A program made the position numbers and the translations under genes. Below, one piece after another: positions 32,921 to 46,980 of a stretch of DNA of 64,000 nucleotides. The notes under the pieces were generated by a model, which had not been told where the DNA came from, searched no databases, and saw only the letters and a list, made by a program, of their open reading frames with translations. How positions within the stretch are numbered: the stretch's first letter is position 1; every line of letters begins with the position of its first letter. This stretch comes from Escarpia spicata. Its lineage: Eukaryota > Annelida > Polychaeta > Sabellida > Siboglinidae. Location of the stretch: assembly GCA_963995525.1 (NCBI GenBank), contig OZ023206.1:43135178-43199177 (forward strand). Direction: 5' to 3'.

Positions 32921-34876
32921 TCTAGCCTTCGTGAAGATTTGTAACATGCAAAACATATATTTGGGGTAAGACCACATTAAGAATCCTTCCGCCGAAAAAA
33001 GTCCACTTAAAATACCGTTATGCTGTGATATGCATAAATTTTGTTCGAACACTTTGACATGGGACATGTTTGTCTCGTGAGTACTGAATGTACTGCTGCT
33101 TTAGACAAGATAAAACATCAAATGGGGATAAGTTTTCACACCTATAACTTACGTAATATGTTCTTGTAACTTACGTGAGGGAGATAAAACGGTAACATGC
33201 ATTCCCATTTGTGGTTAATCTAGTTATGTGTGTAGCTTGATATCAGTCTAGCCTTCGTGAAGATTTGTAACATGCAAAACATATATTTGCGGTAAGACCA
33301 CATTAAGGATCCGTCCGCCGAAAAAAGTTCACTTAAAATACCGTTATGCTGTGATATGCATAAATTGTGTTCAAACACTTTGACATGGGACATGTTTGTC
33401 TCGTGAGTACTGAATGTACTGCTGCTTTAGACAAGATAAAACATCAAATGGGGATGAGTTTTCACACCTATAACTTACGTAATATGTTCTTGTAACTTAC
33501 GTGACGGAGATAAAACGGTAACATGCATTCCCATTTGTGGTTAATCTAGTTATGTGTGTAGCTTGATATCAGTCTAGCCTTCGTGAAGATTTGTAACATG
33601 CAAAACATCTATTTGGGGTAAGACCACATTAAGGATCCGTCCGCCGAAAAAAGTCCACTTAAAATACCGTTATGCTGTGTTATGCATAAATTTTGTTCGA
33701 ACACTTTGACATGGGACATGTTTGTCTCGTGAGTACTGAATGTACTGCTGCTTTAGACAAGATAAAACATCAAATTGGGATGAGTTTTCACACCTATGAC
33801 TTACGTAATATGTTCTTGTAACTTACGTGACGGAGATAAAACGGTAACATGCATTCCCATTTGTGGTTAATCTAGTTATGTGTGTAGTTTGATATCAGTC
33901 TAGCCTTCGTGAAGATTTGTAACATGCAAAACATCTATTTGTGGTAAGACCACATTAAGGATCCGTCCGTCGAAAAAAGTCCACTTAAAATACCGTTATG
34001 CTGTGATATGCATAAATTTTGTTCGAACACTTTGACATGGGACATGTTTGTCTCGTGAGTACTGAATGTACTGCTGCTTTACACAAGATAAAACATCAAA
34101 TGGGGATAAGTTTTCACACCTATAACTTACGTAATATGTTCTTGTAACTTACGTGAGGGAGATAAAACGGTAACATGCATTCCCATTTGTGGTTAATCTA
34201 GTTATGTGTGTAGCTTGATATCAGTCTAGCCTTCGTGAAGATTTGTAACATGCAAAACATCTATTTGGGGTAAGACCACATTAAGGATCCGTCCGCCGAA
34301 AAAAGTTCACTTAAAATACCGTTAAGCTGTGATATGCATAAATTGTGTTCAAACACTTTGACATGGGACATGTTTGTCTCGTGAGTACTGAATGTACTGC
34401 TGCTTTAGACAAGATAAAACATCAAATGGGGATGAGTTTTCACACCTATAACTTACGTAATATGTTCTTGTAACTTACGTGACGGAGATAAAACGGTAAC
34501 ATGCATTCCCATTTGTGGTTAATCTAGTTATGTGTGTAGCTTGATATCAGTCTAGCCTTCGTGAAGATTTGTAACATGCAAAACATATATTTGGGGTAAG
34601 ACCACATTAAGGATCCGTCCGTCGAAAAAAGTCCACTTAAACTACCGTTATGCTGTGATATGCATATATTTTGTTCGAACACTTTGACATGGGACATGTT
34701 TGTCTCGTGAGTACTGAATGTACTGCTGCTTTAGGCAAGATAAAACATCAAATGGGGATGAGTTTTAACACCTATAACTTACGTAATATGTTCTTGTAAC
34801 TTACGTGACGGAGATAAAACGGTAACATGCATTCCCATTTGTGGTTAATCTAGTTATGTGTGTAGCTTGATATCAG
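32921..34876 (-). repeat. 6-monomer HOR after the gap, copy 1 (1956 bp)
   Basis: The types in order are P (32921), Q (33247), R (33573), S/P recombinant (33899), Q with GTTAAGCTG (34225) and S (34551). The rare variants AAGAATCC in P, TATTTGCGG in Q, CAAATTGGG in R and GTTAAGCTG recur 1956 bp downstream. Confidence 0.86.
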
Positions 34877-36506
34877 TCTAGCCTTCGTGAAGATTTGTAA
34901 CATGCAAAACATATATTTGGGGTAAGACCACATTAAGAATCCTTCCGCCGAAAAAAGTCCACTTAAAATACCGTTATGCTGTGATATGCATAAATTTTGT
35001 TCGAACACTTTGACATGGGACATGTTTGTCTCGTGAGTACTGAATGTACTGCTGCTTTAGACAAGATAAAACATCAAATGGGGATAAGTTTTCACACCTA
35101 TAACTTACGTAATATGTTCTTGTAACTTACGTGAGGGAGATAAAACGGTAACATGCATTCCCATTTGTGGTTAATCTAGTTATGTGTGTAGCTTGATATC
35201 AGTCTAGCCTTCGTGAAGATTTGTAACATGCAAAACATATATTTGCGGTAAGACCACATTAAGGATCCGTCCGCCGAAAAAAGTTCACTTAAAATACCGT
35301 TATGCTGTGATATGCATAAATTGTGTTCAAACACTTTGACATGGGACATGTTTGTCTCGTGAGTACTGAATGTACTGCTGCTTTAGACAAGATAAAACAT
35401 CAAATGGGGATGAGTTTTCACACCTATAACTTACGTAATATGTTCTTGTAACTTACGTGACGGAGATAAAACGGTAACATGCATTCCCATTTGTGGTTAA
35501 TCTAGTTATGTGTGTAGCTTGATATCAGTCTAGCCTTCGTGAAGATTTGTAACATGCAAAACATCTATTTGGAGTAAGACCACATTAAGGATCCGTCCGC
35601 CGAAAAAAGTCCACTTAAAATACCGTTATGCTGTGTTATGCATAAATTTTGTTCGAACACTTTGACATGGGACATGTTTGTCTCGTGAGTACTGAATGTA
35701 CTGCTGCTTTAGACAAGATAAAACATCAAATTGGGATGAGTTTTCACACCTATGACTTACGTAATATGTTCTTGTAACTTACGTGACGGAGATAAAACGG
35801 TAACATGCATTCCCATTTGTGGTTAATCTAGTTATGTGTGTAGTTTGATATCAGTCTAGCCTTCGTGAAGATTTGTAACATGCAAAACATCTATTTGTGG
35901 TAAGACCACATTAAGGATCCGTCCGTCGAAAAAAGTCCACTTAAAATACCGTTATGCTGTGATATGCATAAATTTTGTTCGAACACTTTGACATGGGACA
36001 TGTTTGTCTCGTGAGTACTGAATGTACTGCTGCTTTAGACAAGATAAAACATCAAATGGGGATAAGTTTTCACACCTATAACTTACGTAATATGTTCTTG
36101 TAACTTACGTGAGGGAGATAAAACGGTAACATGCATTCCCATTTGTGGTTAATCTAGTTATGTGTGTAGCTTGATATCAGTCTAGCCTTCGTGAAGATTT
36201 GTAACATGCAAAACATCTATTTGGGGTAAGACCACATTAAGGATCCGTCCGCCGAAAAAAGTTCACTTAAAATACCGTTAAGCTGTGATATGCATAAATT
36301 GTGTTCAAACACTTTGACATGGGACATGTTTGTCTCGTGAGTACTGAATGTACTGCTGCTTTAGACAAGATAAAACATCAAATGGGGATGAGTTTTCACA
36401 CCTATAACTTACGTAATATGTTCTTGTAACTTACGTGACGGAGATAAAACGGTAACATGCATTCCCATTTGTGGTTAATCTAGTTATGTGTGTAGCTTGA
36501 TATCAG
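34877..36506 (-). repeat. 6-monomer HOR, copy 2 (first five monomers)
   Basis: Monomers at 34877, 35203, 35529, 35855 and 36181 repeat the first five of the preceding unit, including its rare variants. Differences are few: GGAGTAAG near 35571 against GGGGTAAG, and TTTAGACAAG against TTTACACAAG near 34079. The sixth monomer (36507) is not the expected S type, so the repeat stops there. Confidence 0.84.
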
Positions 36507-39440
36507 TCTAGCCTTCGTGAAGATTTGTAACATGCAAAACATATATTTGGGGTAAGACCACATTAAGGATCCGTCCGCCGAAAAAAGTCCACTTAAAATA
36601 CCGTTATGCTGTGATATGCATAAATTTTGTTCGAACACTTTGACATGGGACATGTTTGTCTCGTGAGTACTGAATGTACTGCTGCTTTAGACAAGATAAA
36701 ACATCAAATGGGGATAAGTTTTCACACCTATAACTTACGTAATATGTTCTTGTAACTTACGTGACGGAGATAAAACGGTAACATGCATTCCCATTTGTGG
36801 TTAATCTAGTTATGTGTGTAGCTTGATATCAGTCTAGCCTTCGTGAAGATTTGTAACATGCAAAACATCTATTTGGGGTAAGACCACATTAAGGATCCGT
36901 CCGTCGAAAAAAGTCCATTTAAAATACCGTTATGCTGTGATATGCATAAATTTTGTTCGAACACTTTGACATGGGACATGTTTGTCTCGTGAGTACTGAA
37001 TGTACTGCTGCTTTAGACAAGATAAAACATCAAATGGGGATGAGTTTTCACACCTATAACTTACGTAATATGTTCTTGTAACTTACGTGACGGAGATAAA
37101 ACGGTAACATGCATTCCCATTTGTGGTTAATCTAGTTATGTGTGTAGCTTGATATCAGTCTAGCCTTCGTGAAGATTTGTAACATGCAAAACATCTATTT
37201 GGGGTAAGACCACATTAAGGATCCGTCCGCCGAAAAAAGTCCACTTAAAATACCGTTATGCTGTGATATGCATAAATTTTGTTCGAACACTTTGACATGG
37301 GACATGTTTGTCTCGTGAGTACTGATTGTACTGCTGCTTTAGACAAGATAAAACATCAAATGGGGATAAGTTTTCACACCTATAACTTACGTAATATGTT
37401 CTTGTAACTTACGTGACGGAGATAAAACGGTAACATGCATTCCCATTTGTGGTTAATCTAGTTATGTGTGTAGCTTGATATCAGTCTAGCCTTCGTGAAG
37501 ATTTGTAACATGCAAAACATCTATTTGGGGTAAGACCACATTAAGGATCCGTCCGCCGAAAAAAGTTCACTTAAAATACCGTTATGCTGTGATATGCATA
37601 AATTGTGTTCGAACACTTTGACATGGGACATGTTTGTCTCGTGAGTACTGAATGTACTGCTGCTTTAGACAAGATAAAACATCAAATGGGGATGAGTTTT
37701 CACACCTATAACTTACGTAATATGTTCTTGTAACTTACGTGACGGAGATAAAACGGTAACATGCATTCCCATTTGTGGTTAATCTAGTTATGTGTGTAGC
37801 TTGATATCAGTCTAGCCTTCGTGAAGATGTGTAACATGCAAAACATATATTTGGGGTAAGACCACATTAAGGATCCGTCCGCCGAAAAAAGTCCACTTAA
37901 AATACCGTTATGCTGTGATATGCATAAATTTTGTTCGAACACTTTGACATGGGACATGTTTGTCTCGTGAGTACTGAATGTACTGCTGCTTTAGACAAGA
38001 TAAAACATCAAATGGGGATAAGTTTTCACACCTATAACTTACGTAATATGTTCTTGTAACTTACGTGACGGAGATAAAACGGTAACATGCATTCCCATTT
38101 GTGGTTAATCTAGTTATGTGTGTAGCTTGATATCAGTCTAGCCTTCGTGAAGATTTGTAACATGCAAAACATCTATTTGGGGTAAGACCACATTAAGGAT
38201 CCGTCCGCCGAAAAAAGTCCATTTAAAATACCGTTATGCTGTGATATGCATAAATTTTGTTCGAACACTTTGACATGGGACATGTTTGTCTCGTGAGTAC
38301 TGAATGTACTGCTGCTTTAGACAAGATAAAACATCAAATGGGGATGAGTTTTCACACCTATAACTTACGTAATATGTTCTTGTAACTTACGTGACGGAGA
38401 TAAAACGGTAACATGCATTCCCATTTGTGGTTAATCTAGTTATGTGTGTAGCTTGATATCAGTCTAGCCTTCGTGAAGATTTGTAACATGCAAAACATCT
38501 ATTTGGGGTAAGACCACATTAAGGATCCGTCCGCCGAAAAAAGTCCACTTAAAATACCGTTATGCTGTGATATGCATAAATTTTGTTCGAACACTTTGAC
38601 ATGGGACATGTTTGTCTCGTGAGTACTGATTGTACTGCTGCTTTAGACAAGATAAAACATCAAATGGGGATAAGTTTTCACACCTATAACTTACGTAATA
38701 TGTTCTTGTAACTTACGTGACGGAGATAAAACGGTAACATGCATTCCCATTTGTGGTTAATCTAGTTATGTGTGTAGCTTGATATCAGTCTAGCCTTCGT
38801 GAAGATTTGTAACATGCAAAACATCTATTTGGGGTAAGACCACATTAAGGATCCGTCCGCCGAAAAAAGTTCACTTAAAATACCGTTATGCTGTGATATG
38901 CATAAATTGTGTTCGAACACTTTGACATGGGACATGTTTGTCTCGTGAGTACTGAATGTACTGCTGCTTTAGACAAGATAAAACATCAAATGGGGATGAG
39001 TTTTCACACCTATAACTTACGTAATATGTTCTTGTAACTTACGTGACGGAGATAAAACGGTAACATGCATTCCCATTTGTGGTTAATCTAGTTATGTGTG
39101 TAGCTTGATATCAGTCTAGCCTTCGTGAAGATGTGTAACATGCAAAACATCTATTTGGGGTAAGACCACATTAAGGATCCGTCCGCCGAAAAAAGTCCAC
39201 TTAAAATACCGTTATGCTGTGATATGCATAAATTTTGTTCGAACACTTTGACATGGGACATGTTTGTCTCGTGAATACTGAATGTACTGCTGCTTTAGAC
39301 AAGATAAAACATCAAATGGGGATGAGTTTTCACACCTATAACTTACGTAATATGTTCTTGTAACTTACGTGACGGAGATAAAACGGTAACATGCATTCCC
39401 ATTTGTGGTTAATCTAGTTATGTGTGTAGCTTGATATCAG
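36507..39440 (-). repeat. 4-monomer repeat (1304 bp), two copies
   Basis: After a linking monomer at 36507, units start at 36833, 37159, 37485 and 37811, then again at 38137, 38463, 38789 and 39115. Markers are GTCCATTTAAAAT, ACTGATTGTAC, GTTCAC with TTGTGTTCGAAC, and AGATGTGTAAC. The fourth monomers differ: 39115 has GTGAATACTG and lacks the CATATATTTGG of 37811. Confidence 0.82.
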
Positions 39441-40744
39441 TCTAGCCTTCGTGAAGATTTGTAACATGCAAAACATATATTTGGGGTAAGACCACATTAA
39501 GGATCCGTCCGCCGAAAAAAGTCCACTTAAAATACCGTTATGCTGTGATATGCATACATTTTGTTCGAACACTTTGACATGGGACATGTTTGTCTCTTGA
39601 GTACTGAATGTACTGCTGCTTTAGACAAGATAAAACATCAAATGGGGATAAGTTTTCACACCTATAACTTACGTAATATGTTCTTGTAACTTACGTGACG
39701 GAGATAAAACGGTAACATGCATTCCCATTTGTGGTTAATCTAGTTATGTGTGTAGCTTGATATCAGTCTAGCCTTCGTGAAGATTTGTAACATGCAAAAC
39801 ATCTATTTGGGGTAAGACCACATTAAGGATCCGTCCGCCGAAAAAAGTCCACTTAAAATACCGTTATGCTGTGTTATGCATAAATTTTGTTCGAACACTT
39901 TGACATGGGACATGTTTGTCTCGTGAGTATTGAATGTACTGCTGCTTTAGACAAGATAAAACATCAAATGGGGATGAGTTTTCACACCTATGACTTACGT
40001 AATATGTTCTTGTAACTTACGTGACGGAGATAAAACGGTAACATGCATTCCCATTTGTGGTTAATCTAGTTATGTGTGTAGCTTGATATCAGTCTAGCCT
40101 TCGTGAAGATTTGTAACATGCAAAACATATATTTGGGGTAAGACCACATTAAGGATCCGTCCGCCGAAAAAAGTCCACTTAAAATACCGTTATGCTGTGA
40201 TATGCATAAATTTTGTTCGAACACTTTGACATGGGACATGTTTGTCTCTTGAGTACTGAATGTACTGCTGCTTTAGACAAGATAAAACATCAAATGGGGA
40301 TAAGTTTTCACACCTATAACTTACGTAATATGTTCTTGTAACTTACGTGACGGAGATAAAACGGTAACATGCATTCCCATTTGTGGTTAATCTAGTTATG
40401 TGTGTAGCTTGATATCAGTCTAGCCTTCGTGAAGATTTGTAACATGCAAAACATCTATTTGGGGTAAGACCACATTAAGGATCCGTCCGCCGAAAAAAGT
40501 CCACTTAAAATACCGTTATGCTGTGTTATGCATAAATTTTGTTCGAACACTTTGACATGGGACATGTTTGTCTCGTGAGTACTGAATGTACTGCTGCTTT
40601 AGACAAGATAAAACATCAAATGGGGATGAGTTTTCACACCTATGACTTACGTAATATGTTCTTGTAACTTACGTGACGGAGATAAAACGGTAACATGCAT
40701 TCCCATTTGTGGTTAATCTAGTTATGTGTGTAGCTTGATATCAG
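39441..40744 (-). repeat. 2-monomer repeat (652 bp), two copies
   Basis: The pair at 39441/39767 recurs at 40093/40419. The first member has TCTCTTGAGTAC and GGGATAAG; the second has GTGTTATGC and CCTATGACTTACG. Single differences are CATACATTTTG near 39553 and GAGTATTGAATG near 39926. Confidence 0.82.
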
Positions 40745-42700
40745 TCTAGCCTTCGTGAAGATTTGTAACATGCAAAACATATATTTGGGGTAAGACCACA
40801 TTAAGGATCCGTCCGCCGAAAAAAGTCCACTTAAAATACCGTTATGCTGTGATATGCATAAATTTTGTTCGAACACTTTGACATGGGACATGTTTGTCTC
40901 GTGAGTACTGAATGTACTGCTGCTTTAGGCAAGATAAAACATCAAATGGGGATGAGTTTTAACACCTATAACTTACGTAATATGTTCTTGTAACTTACGT
41001 GACGGAGATAAAACGGTAACATGCATTCCCATTTGTGGTTAATCTAGTTATGTGTGTAGCTTGATATCAGTCTAGCCTTCGTGAAGATTTGTAACATGCA
41101 AAACATATATTTGGGGTAAGACCACATTAAGGATCCTTCCGCCGAAAAAAGTCCACTTAAAATACCGTTATGCTGTGATATGCATAAATTTTGTTCGAAC
41201 ACTTTGACATGGGACATGTTTGTCTCGTGAGTACTGAATGTACTGCTGCTTTAGACAAGATAAAACATCAAATGGGGATAAGTTTTCACACCTATAACTT
41301 ACGTAATATGTTCTTGTAACTTACGTGAGGGAGATAAAACGGTAACATGCATTCCCATTTGTGGTTAATCTAGTTATGTGTGTAGCTTGATATCAGTCTA
41401 GCCTTCGTGAAGATTTGTAACATGCAAAACATATATTTGGGGTAAGACCACATTAAGGATCCGTCCGCCGATAAAAGTCCACTTAAAATACCGTTATGCT
41501 GTGATATGCATAAATTTTGTTCGAACACTTTGACATGGGACATGTTTGTCTCGTGAGTACTGAATGTACTGCTGCTTTAGACAAGATAAAACATCAAATG
41601 GGGATAAGTTTTCACACCTATAACTTACGTAATATGTTCTTGTAACTTACGTGACGGAGATAAAACGGTAACATGCATTCCCATTTGTGGTTAATCTAGT
41701 TATGTGTGTAGCTTGATATCAGTCTAGCCTTCGTGAAGATTTGTAACATGCAAAACATATATTTGGGGTAAGACCACATTAAGGGTCCGTCCGCCGAAAA
41801 AAGTTCACTTAAAATACCGTTATGCTATGATATGCATAAATTGTGTTCGAACACTTTGACATGGGACATGTTTGTCTCGTGAGTACTGAATGTACTGCTG
41901 CTTTAGACAAGATAAAACATCAAATGGGGATGAGTTTTCACACCTATGACTTACGTAATATGTTCTTGTAACTTACGTGACGGAGATAAAACGGTAACAT
42001 GCATTCCCATTTGTGATTAATCTAGTTATGTGTGTAGCTTGATATCAGTCTAGCCTTCGTGAAGATTTGTAACATGCAAAACATCTATTTGGGGTAAGAC
42101 CACATTAAGGATCCGTCCGCCGAAAAAAGTTCACTTAAAATACCGTTATGCTGTGATATGCATAAATTGTGTTCGAACACTTTGACATGGGACATGTTTG
42201 TTTCGTGAGTACTGAATGTACTGCTGCTTTAGACAAGATAAAACATCAAATGGGGATGAGTTTTCACACCTATAACTTACGTAATATGTTCTTGTAACTT
42301 ACGTGACGGAGATAAAACGGTAACATGCATTCCCATTTGTGGTTAATCTAGTTATGTGTGTAGCTTGATATCAGTCTAGCCTTCGTGAAGATTTGTAACA
42401 TGCAAAACATCTATTTGGGGTAAGACCACATTAAGGATCCGTCCGCCGAAAAAAGTTCACTTAAAATACCGTTATGCTGTGATATGCATAAATTGTGTTC
42501 GAACACTTTGACATGGGACATGTTTGTTTCGTGAGTACTGAATGTACTGCTGCTTTAGACAAGATAAAACATCAAATGGGGATGAGTTTTCACACCTATA
42601 ACTTACGTAATATGTTCTTGTAACTTACGTGACGGAGATAAAACGGTAACATGCATTCCCATTTGTGATTAATCTAGTTATGTGTGTAGCTTGATATCAG
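40745..42700 (-). repeat. Six alpha monomers of mixed type
   Basis: Units at 40745 (S-like, TTTAGGCAAG), 41071 (P), 41397 (GCCGATAAAAG), 41723 (AAGGGTCC, CTATGATATGC, GTGATTAATC), 42049 and 42375 (both with TTTGTTTCGTGAG). The last two are near-identical neighbours, a one-monomer tandem duplication. The CTATGATATGC variant is the reverse complement of the CATATCATAG marker of the left arm, which shows a shared ancestral library. Confidence 0.78.
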
Positions 42701-45700
42701 TCTAGCCTTCGTGAAGATTTGTAACATGCAAAACATCTATTTGGGGTAAGACCACATTAAGGATCCGTCCGCCGAAAAAAGTCCACTTAAAATACCGTTA
42801 TGCTGTGATATGCATAAATTTTGTTCGAACACTTTGACATGGGACATGTTTGTCTCGTGAGTACTGAATGTACTGCTGCTTTAGACAAGATAAAACATCA
42901 AATGGGGATGAGTTTTCACACCTATAACTTACGTAATATGTTCTTGTAACTTACGTGACGGAGATAAAACGGTAACATGCATTCCCATTTGTGGTTAATC
43001 TAGTTATGTGTGTACCTTGATATCAGTCTAGCCTTCGTGAAGATTTGTAACATGCAAAACATATATTTGGGGTAAGACCACATTAAGGATCCGTCCGCCG
43101 AAAAAAGTCCACTTAAAATACCGTTATGCTGTGATATGCATAAATTGTGTTCGAACACTTTGAAATGGGACATGTTTGTCTCGTGAGTACTGAATGTACT
43201 GCTGCTTTAGACAAGATAAAACATCAAATGGGGATGAGTTTTCACACCTATAACTTACGTAATATGTTCTTGTAACTTACGTGACGGAGATAAAACGGTA
43301 ACATGCATTCCCATTTGTGGTTAATCTAGTTATGTGTGTAGCTTGATATCAGTCTAGCCTTCGTGAAGATGTGTAACATGCAAAACATCTATTTGGGGTA
43401 AGACCACATTAAGGATCCGTCCGCCGAAAAAAGTCCACTTAAAATACCGTTATGCTGTGATATGCATAAATTTTGTTCGAACACTTTGACATGGGACATG
43501 TTTGTCTCGTGAATACTGAATGTACTGCTGCTTTAGACAAGATAAAACATCAAATGGGGATGAGTTTTCACACCTATAACTTACGTAATATGTTCTTGTA
43601 ACTTACGTGACGGAGATAAAACGGTAACATGCATTCCCATTTGTGGTTAATCTAGTTATGTGTGTAGCTTGATATCAGTCTAGCCTTCGTGAAGATTTGT
43701 AACATGCAAAACATATATTTGGGGTAAGACCACATTAAGGATCCGTCCGCCGAAAAAAGTCCACTTAAAATACCGTTATGCTGTGATATGCATAAATTTT
43801 GTTCGAACACTTTGACATGGGACATGTTTGTCTCGTGAGTACTGAATGTACTGCTGCTTTAGACAAGATAAAACATCAAATGGGGATAAGTTTTCACACC
43901 TATAACTTACGTAATATGTTCTTGTAACATACGTGACGGAGATAAAACGGTAACATGCATTCCCATTTGTGGTTAATCTAGTTATGTGTGTAGCTTGATA
44001 TCAGTCTAGCCTTCGTGAAGATTTGTAACATGCAAAACATCTATTTGGGGTAAGACCACATTAAGGATCCGTCCGCCGAAAAAAGTTCACATAAAATACC
44101 GTTATGCTGTGATATGCATAAATTGTGTTCGAACACTTTGACATGGGACATGTTTGTCTCGTGAGTACTGAATGTACTGCTGCTTTAGACAAGATAAAAC
44201 ATCAAATGGGGATGAGTTTTCACACCTATAACTTACGTAATATGTTCTTGTAACTTACGTGACGGAGATAAAACGGTAACATGCATTCCCATTTGTGGTT
44301 AATCTAGTTATGTGTGTAGCTTGATATCAGTCTAGCCTTCGTGAAGATTTGTAACATGCAAAACATCTATTTGGGGTAAGACCACATTAAGGATCCGTCC
44401 GCCGAAAAAAGTCCACTTAAAATACCGTTATGCTGTGTTATGCATAAATTTTGTTCGAACACTTTGACATGGGACATGTTTGTCTCGTGAGTACTGAATG
44501 TACTGCTGCTTTAGACAAGATAAAACATCAAATGGGGATGAGTTTTCACACCTATGACTTACGTAATATGTTCTTGTAACTTACGTGACGGAGATAAAAC
44601 GGTAACATGCATTCCCATTTGTGGTTAATCTAGTTATGTGTGTAGTTTGATATCAGTCTAGCCTTCGTGAAGATTTGTAACATGCAAAACATCTATTTGT
44701 GGTAAGACCACATTAAGGATCCGTCCGTCGAAAAAAGTCCACTTAAACTACCGTTATGCTGTGATATGCATAAATTGTGTTCAAACACTTTGACATGGGA
44801 CATGTTTGTCTCGTGAGTACTGAATGTACTGCTGCTTTAGACAAGATAAAACATCAAATGGGGATGAGTTTTCACACCTATAACTTACGTAATATGTTCT
44901 TGTAACTTACGTGACGGAGATAAAACGGTAACATGCATTCCCATTTGTGGTTAATCTAGTTATGTGTGTAGCTTGATATCAGTCTAGCCTTCGTGAAGAT
45001 TTGTAACATGCAAAACATATATTTGGGGTAAGACCACATTAAGGATCCGTCCGCCGAAAAAAGTCCACTTAAAATACCGTTATGCTGTGATATGCATAAA
45101 TTTTTTTCGAACACTTTGACATGGGACATGTTTGTCTCGTGAGTACTGAATGTACTGCTGCTTTAGACAAGATAAAACATCAAATGGGGATGAGTTTTCA
45201 CACCTATAACTTACGTAATATGTTCTTGTAACTTACGTGACGGAGATAAAACGGTAACATGCATTCCCATTTGTGGTTAATCTAGTTATGTGTGTAGCTT
45301 GATATCAGTCTAGCCTTCGTGAAGATTTGTAACATGCAAAACATCTATTTGGGGTAAGACCACATTAAGGATCCGTCCGCCGAAAAAAGTCCACTTAAAA
45401 TACCGTTATGCTGTGTTATGCATAAATTTTGTTCGAACACTTTGACATGGGACATGTTTGTCTCGTGAGTACTGAATGTACTGCTGCTTTAGACAAGATA
45501 AAACATCAAATGGGGATGAGTTTTCACACCTATGACTTACGTAATATGTTCTTGTAACTTACGTGACGGAGATAAAACGGTAACATGCATTCCCATTTGT
45601 GGTTAATCTAGTTATGTGTGTAGTTTGATATCAGTCTAGCCTTCGTGAAGATTTGTAACATGCAAAACATATATTTGTGGTAAGACCACATTAAGGATCC

Positions 45701-46980
45701 GTCCGTCGAAAAAAGTCCACTTAAACTACCGTTATGCTGTGATATGCATATATTTTGTTCGAACACTTTGACATGGGACATGTTTGTCTCGTGAGTACTG
45801 AATGTACTGCTGCTTTAGGCAAGATAAAACATCAAATGGGGATGAGTTTTAACACCTATAACTTACGTAATATGTTCTTGTAACTTACGTGACGGAGATA
45901 AAACGGTAAAATGCATTCCCATTTGTGGTTAATCTAGTTATGTGTGTAGCTTGATATCAGTCTAGCCTTCGTGAAGATTTGTAACATGCAAAACATATAT
46001 TTGGGGTAAGACCACATTAAGGATCCTTCCGCCGAAAAAAGTCCACTTAAAATACCGTTATGCTGTGATATGCATAAATTTTGTTCGAACACTTTGACAT
46101 GGGACATGTTTGTCTCGTGAGTACTGAATGTACTGCTGCTTTAGACAAGATAAAACATCAAATGGGGATAAGTTTTCACACCTATAACTTACGTAATATG
46201 TTCTTGTAACTTACGTGAGGGAGATAAAACGGTAACATGCATTCCCATTTGTGGTTAATCTAGTTATGTGTGTAGCTTGATATCAGTCTAGCCTTCGTGA
46301 AGATTTGTAACATGCAAAACATCTATTTGGGGTAAGACCACATTAAGGATCCGTCCGCCGAAAAAAGTTCACTTAAAATACCGTTATGCTGTGATATGCA
46401 TAAATTGTGTTCAAACACTTTGACATGGGACATGTTTGTCTCGTGAGTACTGAATGTACTGCTGCTTTAGACAAGATAAAACATCAAATGGGGATGAGTT
46501 TTCACACCTATAACTTACGTAATATGTTCTTGTAACTTACGTGAGGGAGATAAAACGGTAACATGCATTCCCATTTGTGGTTAATCTAGTTATGTGTGTA
46601 GCTTGATATCAGTCTAGCCTTCGTGAAGATTTGTAACATGCAAAACATATATTTGGGGTAAGACCACATTAAGGATCCGTCCGCCGAAAAAAGTCCACTT
46701 AAAATACCGTTATGCTGTGATATGCATAATTTTTTTTCGAACACTTTGACATGGGACATGTTTGTCTCGTGAGTACTGAATGTACTGCTGCTTTAGACAA
46801 GATAAAACATCAAATGGGGATGAGTTTTCACACCTATAACTTACGTAATATGTTCTTGTAACTTACGTGACGGAGATAAAACGGTAACATGCATTCCCAT
46901 TTGTGGTTAATCTAGTTATGTGTGTAGCTTGATATCAGTCTAGCCTTCGTGAAGATTTGTAACATGCAAAACATCTATTT
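42540..46980 (-). repeat. Segmental duplication B, copy 1 (about 4.4 kb)
   Basis: About thirteen monomers (42701 to 46938 plus flanks) recur 10,432 bp downstream, which is exactly 32 monomer lengths. Private markers in order are GTGTACCTTG, TTTGAAATGGG, GTGAATACTG, GTTCACATAAAAT, AAACTACCG with TTGTGTTCAAAC, CGGTAAAATGC, and CATAATTTTTTTTCG. The one mismatch I found is at 43929 (TAACATACG here, TAACTTACG at 54361). Confidence 0.86.

Noticed and set aside
32640..33000. Large palindrome centred on the gap
   Set aside because: The two edges are in opposite orientation but belong to different families (gamma and alpha) and different phases, so they are not mirror copies of each other.
32636..33067. 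143-residue open frame on the minus strand and two plus-strand frames over 32697-32969
   Set aside because: They run through the 200 N and join two unrelated array edges; they are artefacts of reading N as coding.
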